A DNA stretch of 64,000 nucleotides, from contig NC_062242.1 of NCBI RefSeq assembly GCF_905475465.1, positions 9,637,501-9,701,500 of the forward strand, read 5' to 3'. The notes beneath the pieces were generated by a model. The model was not told the DNA's origin, did not search any database, and saw only the letters and a program-made list of their open reading frames with translations. Position 1 is the stretch's first letter, and each line of letters begins with the position of its first letter. Shown here piece after piece: positions 54,547-64,000 of the stretch. The DNA comes from Pieris napi (lineage: Eukaryota > Arthropoda > Insecta > Lepidoptera > Pieridae). The position numbers and the translations under genes are program-made.

Positions 54547-55237
54547 TTAAAAAATTGAGAGAATACTTACTTTTGAGCGACTCGCTAGCCAATTGGTGTG
54601 AATTGTCCAATAAAAAAAATAATTTAAAAAAATATGTTAGTAGAAATAGTGCTAAAGCTCAAATTGTCTTAGATACCTATTATTTTTATACGCGCAAAGT
54701 ATATAATGGCGATAAACAATGTTCAATATCCTTAGAGAAATGGGAAAAAGGTTTTAATAAAGATATTCTAGAAGCCTCATATCGCCCGTCTCGTATAGAA
54801 TTCCGTTCATTGGGAAGCTATATAAATTTATCTTTATCTTTGGTTATCGAGCGACGCACTAAACATCTCTGTGATCAGTACGTGAGGTGTGTAGGGCTGT
54901 CACTCGTTGCTAGTGGAATTTTTAAGTGCTTGGTTTTAAATCGATTTTGTCGAAGCGTATGTATATTTATATTTTTTTTAAAGTAGTAGGTCCAATAGGG
55001 TTTTGGTATAACCACTAATATACAGCGAACGTCATGTTAAATCATTTTAACTAGGCCTTTTTATATGTTTTGTTAACTTATAAAGATATTCTCAAATAAA
55101 ACATGTCATAGTTATAAACGTGTATCAAACCGTTATTATAAAGTGTTTGTTATAGCTAAAACACTTGTCCCAGCCACCATCAAATAATTTAAGATTAAAT
55201 TTTCTTGTACCAGAGGAAGTGAGCAATATTATAACTA

Positions 55238-55356
55238 TTTTCAACGTGTGACTCCCATCTGGAGAGTGGGGTCGTAGGTTGGATCTCCGGCTGTACACCA
55301 GTAAACTTTGTAGGTGCGTATTAACCCGCTCGTACAGTTTAGGAAAACATCGCGAA
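55238..55356 (+). mobile_element. SINE-A fragment
   Basis: AACGTGTGACTCCCATCTGG, GGTCGTAGGTTGGATCTCCG, GCTGTACACCAGTAAACTTT, TTAGGAAAACATCGCG. Confidence 0.55.
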
Positions 55357-55454
55357 AAAAAAGGTTTAATCATTCCTCTATATGTTATTAAATCTAGCTA
55401 ATTCTTTCCACGGCTCGGAAATAAACATAACCCGGGGGTGTTTGCCTTTTTTTA

Positions 55455-55870
55455 TATAATAGGGGGGCAAACGAGCTTGCGGGACGACCAAAATGGGCAG
55501 TCTGCGCAGCCCATAGACACCCACTTTTAGTGGGTGCCATGCAGGCCTTTGAGGGAGGAGTAGACTCGCTTTTTAAACATTTGGAGGTCGTATCTCTGAG
55601 GGAAGACCCCCCCGGGAGCCGATTCCACAGTTCGCTAGTTCACAAAAGAAAATGCCTTGTGAAACGGACTGTGGAAGACCTCCAACCATCAAGATGATGC
55701 TGGTGAAATTTAGAGGTCGTTCGGCTCGTACGGTGTTGAAAGGAGGCAGGAGGGATCAACCCAAACAATTCTTCCGAACACTCTCCGTAATAAACTTTGC
55801 AAAAAACGCAAAGAGACGCAATGTCTCTGCGTAGCGAGAGAGAATCAAGCCGATCAGTAAGAAATTGGAG
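55455..55870 (-). mobile_element. LINE tail related to LINE-B (GC-rich subfamily)
   Basis: GGGGGGCAAACGAGCTTGCG, GCCCATAGACACCCACTTTT, AGTGGGTGCCATGCAGGCCT, GAGCCGATTCCACAGTTCGC, TCTTCCGAACACTCTCCGTA. Same layout as LINE-B (poly(A) inverse, AGGCAAAC, spacing) but a distinct and more GC-rich sequence; minus frame FGLIPPASFQHRTSRTTSKF resembles the part upstream in 41985-42275. Confidence 0.6.
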
Positions 55871-55933
55871 ATAGGTATAAAAAGAACATCGCGACGAATG
55901 CGGCCTTTGACCCCAACATGTTGACGTTTCCAA

Positions 55934-56046
55934 GCCCAGAAGGCTGATCACTTACGTCATACGTGTCTATTAAGAATAAAAAATGATCACGAAACGCATA
56001 GAGAAATCTATCCCCAGACCTTAGAAGGTTGTTGTAGTGCCACTGG
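55934..56046 (+). mobile_element. SINE-A tail fragment
   Basis: AGAAGGCTGATCACTTACGT, AAAAATGATCACGAAACGCA, GACCTTAGAAGGTTGTTGTA, GTGCCACTG. Confidence 0.6.
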
Positions 56047-56102
56047 TAATAAAAAGAAATCGTTAGGACCTAATCTCTGTATGACTTAGACTAAAACTCT
56101 TT

Positions 56103-56185
56103 TTTTTTATAGATAACAGGAGGCAAACGGGCTGGAGGCTCCGCCGCTGATATATTATTGCCTGAGGGTTCAAAAGTGCCTTTAA
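56103..56185 (-). mobile_element. LINE-B 3' tip, decayed
   Basis: TTTTTTTATAGATAACAGGA, GGCAAACGGGCTGGAGGCTC, GCCTGAGGGTTCAAAAGTGC. Confidence 0.5.
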
Positions 56186-57407
56186 ATTTTCTAATCTAAA
56201 CGAAGTTATAATCTATTGCATACTAATGTTTAAAAGATTCTTGATTGAATTTTATTATAATATATATAGTATATTAAGGCAAAGTTGAATGTGAAGGGTC
56301 TATTGGAGTTAGCACATTTGGTTGAAGCATGCAGCATGCGGGCTCGGATTTGATCAAAATGTTTGAAACTCCGTTGTGAAACTTTGGGATGCACTAATGA
56401 AGTATGGGTTGCTTGCTGTTTTGTGGATTCTTAGATATTTCTATCGACTTTTGCAGGTTATTATAATGGGAAAAATAGCAAGTAAACACAACTGCACAAA
56501 ATCTTGGCTATGGAACATCTGAGATCGGACAGGGAGTCAAGAAATAACCATTTGGATTGGCAAAGAAGGAGAGATTTAGGAGATTTACTTCAAGAATTGA
56601 GACAGAATTTTTCGCATAGCAACATATTTTTGCGATTAATTTTTATTTATACGTATTACGTATATATATAATTTAAAAGAAAAGTATTATTAAAACGCAG
56701 TCTCATCGAATTTTTTATATATTCTGTTCAACGGCAAGAAATTTTGAGTTCTATGCTTTAACTATCATATTTTTTAAATAAATACAAGAGCAGGACAATA
56801 AAAAAAGCTTATGCAATACATGCTCCTTATCCATATCTCAAAAATAGCTCATTTCGGAACGTGGTCTTAAAAAATTATAAAATTTGAGTTCGCGCTGTGA
56901 TATATTATCTCTGCTATCTTGAGAACAGAATTGGTTTCATGCTCTTCCATATTTTAGAGTTGCACATTGGTGTTCTGAAGCTGTTATTATATTATATTTT
57001 TAATTTTACAAGTTTTTAAATTCACATTTAATAGAAATTATAAAAGGTAAAATCTGTATTTTCTTCAGAATAATTGTGTATAAAAAGTACTTTATTTGAA
57101 TTAAAAAAATAAATTAATAACATCTTAATAATTGTTAATTTTAGTGTAATCACTGTTTGGCGGTTATAACTGAAGTTACACACCTACTACAACATTAAAA
57201 TTAAATATGATAAATTTTATTATCTATGAATTCTGTCAACCCTAATATTATCGAGGTAATACTGAGGCAACATCAGCATTTATGATCGTTCTTACAATTT
57301 TGGGTGTAAATTATTGTATTAGTTCGTGAGTACGCAAATAGTTTTTAAATTTTCAATATTCAGGATAAAATTAATTGTAGGACAAATAACATATGAAATA
57401 AATAAAT
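56186..57407. other. No recognised feature
   Basis: About 1.2 kb of AT-rich DNA; nothing supported. Confidence 0.4.
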
Positions 57408-57512
57408 CAGTGGCGCTACAACCTTTTTAGGTCTGACCTAAGATTTCTGTGAATCATGTCACTCACACGACATCGACTTTTTTGGTCTAAGGCAAGCCGG
57501 TTTCCCTTCACC
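57408..57512 (-). mobile_element. SINE-A tail half, antisense
   Basis: CAGTGGCGCTACAACCTTTT, TAGGTCTGACCTAAGATTTC, GACATCGACTTTTTTGGTCT, AAGGCAAGCCGGTTTCCC; internal deletions. Confidence 0.65.
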
Positions 57513-57545
57513 TTTAGTTTCCTACTATCTAACTCCTAACTCCTA

Positions 57546-57586
57546 GGGAACTAAAAGTAACGTAGGCTATGTTACTTTTAGTTCCC
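57546..57586. repeat. Perfect 16-bp hairpin
   Basis: GGGAACTAAAAGTAAC (57546-57561) and exact inverse at 57571-57586; 9-base loop GTAGGCTAT. Confidence 0.85.
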
Positions 57587-58487
57587 AAGAAATTATATAA
57601 ACAACTTGCAGATTATTACGAATCAAATTCAAATATCATTATTATTACAGGTTAAACATATTTTAAGGCGATTTATAAGTAACAACTAGATAGCTAGCCT
57701 TTATATTACTTACAAAACCTAAGTAATTCTGTATTAGTAAATTTATCCTTCGAAACATCTCTACCTCTAATACCGTCCATTTCCACCACGGACCTTTGTT
57801 AAGCTTCTATCCAAATATCCCTAAACAAACATAACAATTATCTACTTCCATTGTAAGACTGAATTAGCACGCTCCTAGTCAAACATAGTACGGCAATTAA
57901 GCGATCGCGTGTTCTTTTCATTCAAATCACTAAGCTATTAAACTAAATACTCAAATTAAAGTTAGAACAATAGTCACCCGCAGGGATATATTGTTCTGGC
58001 AAGGGGTATATTGTTTTAGGACCCTCAAACTAAGTTCACACGCGTATTATTGTAGGTGGGGTTAGATTTATTCCGATGAGAGTCGATATTTTCTAATTGT
58101 ATTTAGAAAACAATAGTAATTATGAATGTGATTTCGTTTACGTCGGCCATGTTGAATTTGACGTCATTACGGGTTTTCAACTGTCATTGTGTCAGTTGTC
58201 ATTTATGGCATGTTTAATGTTTGCGTACAAATGCAAATATTTCCGATTTCAATCGGTTTGTGTTTCAGACCAAAACTAGGAAAAGAAGCGTATTATGAAA
58301 CAAGACATGTAGATTTTAACCTCACAGTTGCCTTTTTGGTTGAAAAACATCTGTTCGAATAACGTGAGCTACATTAGGATTTAAGAACCTCGAAATGAAC
58401 ACCACAAACATACTAATGCAATACTTTGTTTATGGTTATATAAAATCTGTATGGAGTATATAGATTTAGTATCTGTAGTCCACATCT

Positions 58488-58695
58488 GAGCGTTTCTTAA
58501 GGCAATTTTTGCCGCGCACCACCACTATGTAGAACCAGCTGCCCACTGAAGTATTTCTTAACCAATTCGACTAAAGGTCCTACAAGAAAAGGGCGTACCA
58601 ATTCTTAAAAGTGCCTTTTAGCAATATGAGTGTCCATAAGCGGCGATATCACTTAACATCAGGTGGGCCTCCAGCCCGTTTGCCTATAACATAAA
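58488..58695 (+). mobile_element. LINE-B, sense 3' end with A-run
   Basis: GGCAATTTTTGCCGCGCACC, CCAGCTGCCCACTGAAGTAT, GGCGTACCAATTCTTAAAAG, CACTTAACATCAGGTGGGCC, CAGCCCGTTTGCCTATAACA, AAAAAAAA. The WNQLP codon for Trp is a stop (ATGTAG). Confidence 0.75.
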
Positions 58696-58989
58696 AAAAA
58701 ATATTTTATATGTCATTTCGCGCTTTTATCTGTTAAAGAACTTTATTTTATTTTTTCCTGGGTTAAGCCAAAGAGATTTGACCTATTATTGGGTTGTTGA
58801 AAGAAGCTTATCAATTGTAGTTTAAAAAAATTCAACTCTATCTCAAGTTTAACTTAGAACAATATAACTTTACTTTACAAAAACGATATTTAAAATGTTT
58901 ACTGAAACATATTTTAAATAACACAAATTTTGTAAATTAAAATATACTTAATAGCTATGTACTGACTACATCTTAAATTCCCAAACCAA

Positions 58990-59556
58990 CACCATTCAGA
59001 CCTCGCCTGTTATCTACATTCACTGTACCTGTATGGCCTGTCACTTTACATCTCTGCCTCTTTATACATCATTAGTACTCTATATACTGCAGGCGATCTT
59101 TTAATATTTTTGGAGTAAATCCTATACTAGCCAACTTCGATAACAGAATGTCATTGTCCACGTCATCAAACGCCTTCCTGTAATCAAAGTATCGACCTGC
59201 AATCCGGCGTCCATAGTAGGGATAACATTAATTAATTGCGTTCAATAAGTTGCTGCTTGTACTACGCACGGGTCTACAGACACGCTGGCAGTCTGACAAG
59301 TACGGTTCTACTTGTTTTACAATGGTCCTTCGAATATTTTAACAGGAGTCGATAGTATAGTCACCGGTCTATATGCTTCCATAGAGTCTTTTGTATCGCT
59401 TTTGGGTATCTGAATCACTCTCGTGATTTTCCAGCTGGAAAGTAACCGTTATCCAGGTTGAAGAAATAGGCAAGGGGCTCAGCAGGTATAGATCGGCAGT
59501 CCCTCATAATATATGCTGGTATGCCGTCTGGACCTGCCGAGCTCTTCGGCTTTAGT
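58990..59556 (-). pseudogene. Non-LTR reverse transcriptase relic
   Basis: Minus-strand pieces: SSAGPDGIPAYIMRDCRS near 59520-59560, WKITRVIQIPKSDTKDSMEA then YRPVTILSTPVKIFEG near 59330-59430, and FDYRKAFDDVDNDILLSKLA then SIGFTPKILKDRLQYI near 59095-59200. These are the AGPDGIP, YRP-ILS and AFDxVDxxILLxKL blocks of reverse transcriptase, including the first catalytic Asp. They lie in different frames, so several frameshifts and gaps separate them. The downstream FxDD block is not seen. Confidence 0.8.
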
Positions 59557-59635
59557 AACAAAATTCAAGGAACAAGGAACTCAACAAAATATTAAAGTAC
59601 AAGCGTTTTGTATACATAAATGAATATAAAAAAAA

Positions 59636-59818
59636 TCAGTGGCGCTACAACCTTTTTAGATCTGGGCCTCAGATTTCTGAATCTGTTTCATGATTATTTG
59701 TCTTATAGGCAAGTTGGTGATCAGCCTCCTGTGCCTGACACACGCCTTCGACTCTTTGGGTCTTGGGCAAGCCGGGTTTCCTCACGATGTTTTCCTTCAC
59801 CGTTCGAACGAATGTTAA
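59636..59818 (-). mobile_element. SINE-A tail and body, antisense
   Basis: CAGTGGCGCTACAACCTTTT, TGGGCCTCAGATTTCTGAAT, GGTGATCAGCCTCCTGTGCC, TCCTCACGATGTTTTCCTTC, CCGTTCGAACGAATGTTAA; tRNA head absent (unusual since SINEs normally lose the 5' part, as here). Confidence 0.75.
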
Positions 59819-60772
59819 CTGAATATAAGCTACGCTTAAGTATACAAACTTAAAAAAAAGCTCCAGCGTGGTTGGAAATTTGTAATTTCCGCGCAAATTG
59901 TAAAACAATATTAGAAATTATTGCAAAACTTAAACCCTTTCTTAACGTTTCTTGACTTTTATTGTCAGACTGTTTTAGAGCGTACTCATAAAATGCTTTA
60001 TTATGTATGTACGTATAAAACTATATTGTATGCTATCACATTATACCACAATTTATATTCTATGTACCTTTCAACTACGGTCTACATATTAATTTGAAAA
60101 TATTGTGATTTTATTAATCTATATTTTCTTCGAAATGACAACACCAATGACTTTAAACAGGTGGCTATGTTTGACTTTGTTATCGTAAGTTATCCTTAAA
60201 GCGGGGATCAAACAGATAAAAGATAAGAAGTGATGTTTCCGCCTCACAACAAAGCGCTTTATGTTGCTTTGACACCAGATCAACGCTACTGATATCTTAA
60301 AATGTTATAGATATTTGCATAGAATGCAAAAAAATCCGTAAACATCGTCAGTTTTCTAGGTTATTTTTTTGTCTGAGATAGTCAAACACACGGTCACAGC
60401 GCACGCTTATATATCAATTCTCATCCACACTCTTAAGGACCTATCCTATCGCCAAAAAAGTACATTGTTTCTTTCCATTTTTCGTCATCGTTTCTTGAAG
60501 TAGGGCGAATGGAAAAAATATATGGTGGAGTTTAGTAGTTTATGTATCCATTTTGAAAAATCTATATACGATTTAAATAACTTCACTCGATAGATAAAAT
60601 ATCCAAACATAGCGCATTTTTAACACTTTGAATTCATTTTATGACGAAAATGTATATAGAACATAATTTTGAAATTTACACGATATATTTAATCGCAAGC
60701 CAAGTATCCATTTCAGAAAAAAAAATGATAAAACTACATTAATTTAATGTTTTACATAACTAATTGTTATTA
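59819..60772. other. No recognised feature
   Basis: About 950 bases of AT-rich DNA; nothing supported. Confidence 0.4.
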
Positions 60773-60955
60773 CGGGCCGAAGCGAAGCGCCTCTCCAATG
60801 CGCACCGCAGTCCACCCCGAGACACTGACACAGCAATTCGTGCTGGGATAGGGCCTTCGCATACATGAGGTCTCACACATTCCCTGTACAGGGAATCAGT
60901 CACCCACGTAGACGGCAAAGACAATGAGATTCAGTGGCCCGTACTTTGTTTTATA
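60773..60955. repeat. Possible element with TACGGGCC ends
   Basis: TTACGGGCCGAAGCGAAGCG at the left and GTGGCCCGTA at the right give short inverted ends; the interior is GC-richer (CACCGCAGTCCACCCCGAGA). Shares GAATCAGTCACCCACG with 24455-24600. Confidence 0.35.
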
Positions 60956-61753
60956 AAATATATTAAATGTATGACAGCGTACCATTCCATCAAAGGTCGG
61001 CAACACAAGGCCCCCAGCGGTGCAGGTGTCCATAGCACATTATTGAAAAGTGACCCGCCTACTCGTTTGCATCCCATAAAATATATACATGGATATAATT
61101 TGGATCAATGATAACAGGCTATTGAACTTTTGCAGCTTATGTTGTACGTATTAATAATCTGAAAAACTTTAACAATCTCACAGATTTCAATACAAATAAG
61201 TAACGAGCGATAGAGGTAAATTTTAGAGAGTTCACAACAACAAACAGAACATTGCTGCTAACAACCTGAAAACTATTTACGTGATAACAAAACTTATATG
61301 GAACCATTTAGTGGAATCATTTGCACCTAGAAGTGAATGAAAATACACAAAATTCAGTAAAAAATAGAATTATTGCCCCTTTGTTAACATAAACTATAAC
61401 TTTATATTCTTGCTGTTTAGTATTTTCGCCCTTAAAGCTAGGTATTGATAAGAAGGTGATCATCTTTTTCCAAATACACCACTGGCGACCTCAAGTGAGC
61501 GTTGGCCTTTGAAACTAGATTCATACCTCGATTTTCGGTTCTAAGATATTCCCGTTTCTTGAAGATGTTTTGTATTCACTGTAAGAGCAAGTATCAAGCT
61601 CACAGGAATTAACATTCGGTGGTAGTGCCGTGGTTCGCCCACACTGTTCTTCCGCGTTATAAAATGTATTTGTTAACGTTATTTAAATAAGTCCACAGGA
61701 GATGCCTGCATCCAAAAACTCATGTACAAAACGATTAACATAGTGCCCACAGT

Positions 61754-62188
61754 CATTACCGTCTTCACCATAAGGGCACACGGGGCCCGTGCCCAGGGCC
61801 CCCATTCTCAGGGGGCCCCGAAGGACCGACAATTTCTCTCACACATTTATTCTCAAATCATTTTTGACGGGCACAGTACACTTTTTTCACAAATCAGTAA
61901 TCTTATCAGAAGGTATATTCCTACTGTACTAATTAATAAGGATATAATAGAAGATTCAATAGAAATTTCGAAAGAAACCGTTTCGTAATCGTAACCAAAA
62001 AACCAGCAGCATTCTAATATAATTAATAACATAATATATCATACTGTATAAATAACCTAAAAAAATACGTATAATAAATGGTCATACTTAGTAATTTTTT
62101 TAAATTATAATTAGCTTTTTTTTACTTTCCAAAAGGGCCCCAAATTCTTGTGTGCCCAATGGCCCCAGCCTAGTTTAAGACGGCCCTG
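61754..62188. mobile_element. 435-bp hAT-type element with 8-bp target duplication
   Basis: CCCACAGT stands on both sides (61746-61753, 62189-62196). The right end reads inward as CAGGGCCGTCTT, matching the CAG(G/T)G start of hAT elements; the left end CATTACCGTCTT matches at nine of twelve. Subterminal GC-rich GGGCACACGGGGCCCGTGCC, CAGGGCCCCCATTCTCAGGG and right GGGCCCCAAATTCTTGTGTG. No transposase frame, so nonautonomous. Confidence 0.78.
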
Positions 62189-62548
62189 CCCACAGTTACG
62201 GATATCAGCAATCACAAATAGTAATTAATCTAACTTAATATTACGTAAGTAAAGTCTGACAATTCCTTAAAACTTACAGCTGAAGTTAACCAATTTTGAT
62301 AAACGTTTTATTACACAAAGTTAGTAGGAACATAAAAATAATTTATATCATTCAAGAATTGTATAATGGCTTTGACTTTTCAGAACATATTGACGTTGTT
62401 TGTGACCCAAATCTAAAACAAAGTGTTAGTTACACCACTTATAACTCAAGATCGGCTGGACCGCTATAAGTTATCTCTATTTTGTCGGATTCTTCTCCAC
62501 TCCGAATAGCAGATAAAGTAATAGAATATCGGATAAGTTATCCAATCA

Positions 62549-62570
62549 CAATTAATTAATTAATTAATTT
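62549..62570. repeat. AATT microsatellite
   Basis: About five tandem TTAA/AATT units. Confidence 0.8.
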
Positions 62571-62767
62571 TACGAATGCAAACAGCATGTGGTGCCATAT
62601 GTTGACGAAATAAGAAAGTTAGTCATCCAAACCTAGCTAATACCAACGAAATGAAACATTTCTGTGTGTGTAAAAAAAGTAGTATTAATGTACTAAAATA
62701 ACATATTGTATTATACCCTAATCAAATCCTGAGCTTAGTTTATCTAAAGTTAACACGATATTATTAG

Positions 62768-62806
62768 ACTGTTAGGCGGAATGAAGTTCGCCGGGTCCTA
62801 AGCTAG
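62768..62806 (+). mobile_element. HEL-4 3' end fragment, CTAG|T
   Basis: GACTGTTAGGCGGAATGAAG, TTCGCCGGGTCCTAAGCTAG followed by T; matches the end of 50006-50418. Confidence 0.55.
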
Positions 62807-62823
62807 TCTTCAAAATAATTATC

Positions 62824-63004
62824 CAGTGGCGCTACAACCCTACTGAGTTGACCTCAGATTGGTGATCAGCCTTCTATGTGACACATGTCGTTGAGTCTAT
62901 GATTTTAGAAACGCTAGATGTTTTGAATGTTAAATGAAAGTTCATTGGTGCACAGCTGAACCTTAGAATGAGAGTCGAATGCTGAAGCCACTAGCCCAAC
63001 ACTT
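62824..63004 (-). mobile_element. SINE-A copy, shortened
   Basis: CAGTGGCGCTACAACCCTAC, GATTGGTGATCAGCCTTCTA, TTCATTGGTGCACAGCTGAA, ATGCTGAAGCCACTAGCCCA. B box lost by deletion. Confidence 0.7.
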
Positions 63005-63239
63005 TTCTATACCTATTTTATTATTTATTTTCTCTTGTTTTTTGGTAACGAAAACGGTCAAAGCGTGTATATATTTTTAATTTTTATTAAAGAAATAGTC
63101 GATATTTCGAAAACCGAGAGACTTACTAGACATCAAACAATTTTCAGAATCGCCAGGTGTTCTACACGCAAGTAGGTACTATATTATCCATTAATTAAGC
63201 TTCATTCTGTATATCTAAGAGTACGCATATCATCTATTA

Positions 63240-63545
63240 GCTGACTCGGCAAACGTTGTTTTGCCATGTTTATTATTCTAGGAAACATTTTTTAGTTCAA
63301 TAAAAATAACTATCTACTATATTAAAAATAGGGCTTAATCGTTGAGGGGTGAAAATTAATATTTGCATGTATTTTTTAAAGCCACCTAATAAAAAATAAA
63401 CTTATCACTTAAGGGTTTGAAAGATAGATAGCAGCCGCTTCTCAGACTTACTGAATATGCATAAAAATGTTCATAAGAATCGGTCGAGCCGTTTCGGAGG
63501 AGTATGGCAACGAACATTATGACACGAGAATTTTATATATTAGAT
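63240..63545 (-). mobile_element. HEL-1 copy, antisense
   Basis: AGCTGACTCGGCAAACGTTG, TTTTGCCATGTTTATTATTC, AATAAAAATAACTATCTACT, GAGGGGTGAAAATTAATA, then CGGTCGAGCCGTTTCGGAGG and GACACGAGAATTTTATATAT. Inverse of the 9425-9760 layout. Confidence 0.6.
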
Positions 63546-64000
63546 ATATCTAAAAGTGAACATATATATCTTTCGTTCTCGCTATTCTAAGCAAAAGAAA
63601 CAAGCTACTAACTGAAACAAAAATATCGTTTCCGTAAGTTTCCAAATAAAGTATGCCACGGAAAATTGTTTAGATTATTTCTGGTTACCCAGCTACCGTC
63701 TCTCTCAGACAATTGAGAGCATCTTTGGCTATGATTTATATTTATTGCCCAATATAACGACCCAATCACCCAGTTCCGATCAACGTAATTTATGGTCCAC
63801 AGACGACATATGTGCTTTTATTACGGCCTAATTGCCAGATTTTGGACTATTAGAATAGTTGATTGGAGGTTATTAAAATGATAGAGGACAATTGGGCTAT
63901 GAAATTTCAGGCGTTTGGTAATATTACAGACTTTTGTATAAAGCTTTTTTATTCGTATACAATTAGATAGATTATGCCTAAGTGTTCATTGTAAAGCCTG
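63546..64000. other. No recognised feature
   Basis: About 450 bases to the right edge; no frame, repeat or structure that I can support. Confidence 0.4.

Noticed and set aside
54531..54986. Longest open frame in the window (about 151 codons, plus strand)
   Set aside because: It contains no ATG at all, its first residues come from the SINE-J tail (NCLKVKK and NWCELSN from the repeated AATTGGTGTGAATTGTC), and I recognise no family in the rest.
60773..60955. Firm transposon call
   Set aside because: Inverted ends are only about eight bases and no target duplication is visible; kept only as a low-confidence repeat.

Overview
The window looks like nuclear DNA of a lepidopteran insect (moth or butterfly). 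It is strongly AT-rich and has almost no long open frames. It is packed with short transposable-element copies whose tRNA-derived SINEs, jockey/CR1-like LINE tails, Helitron ends and TA-, TAA- or 8-bp-flanked MITEs are of the kinds common in that order. The order assignment is an inference from repeat content, intron-rich gene structure and base composition; no ribosomal, organellar or prokaryotic feature is present.

One host gene is recognisable and it is split over many small exons on the minus strand. I rebuilt it by hand from splice sites, reading phases and protein family pattern: a noncoding first exon with an initiator plus DPE core promoter (about 32315 down to 32123), a second exon with the 5' UTR end, ATG and signal peptide (17232-17068), then coding exons 13644-13512, 10558-10445, 8015-7930, 7425-7312, 6360-6239, 4582-4525 and 4079-3928. 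The coding parts total 870 nt, exactly 290 codons with no stop. They encode a secreted or membrane immunoglobulin protein with Ig1, Ig2 and the first half of Ig3, best matching the Sidestep family of insect neuromuscular guidance proteins (partners of Beaten path proteins). The rest of Ig3 and any membrane anchor must lie left of the window.

Region by region: 1-3927 is intron with a MITE and a Helitron end; 3928-17232 holds the coding exons, with repeat copies pressed against several splice donors; 17233-32122 is a 15-kb first intron with a SINE and a 5'-truncated LINE that both have intact target duplications, LINE relics, a 70-bp-arm palindrome and a minisatellite; 32123-32400 is the promoter and first exon; 32400-64000 is an upstream repeat-filled tract in which I find no host exon. 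That tract contains a Helitron nested in another repeat (with an empty-site copy for comparison), two PIF/Harbinger-type elements 16 bases apart, a hAT-type MITE with an 8-bp duplication, a mariner relic and a non-LTR reverse transcriptase relic.

Family names used below are local labels: SINE-A (tRNA-derived, A box TGGCCTAGTGG, B box GGTTCGATCCC), SINE-J and SINE-T (other tRNA-headed SINEs), LINE-B (jockey/CR1-like tail coding WNQLP), LINE-F (tail coding AQRIS-AIQRGNAAS), HEL-1 to HEL-4 (Helitron-like families), repeat K (host of the nested Helitron). No undescribed multi-gene system is visible; the novelty is in the fragmented Ig gene and in the structure and nesting of the mobile elements.
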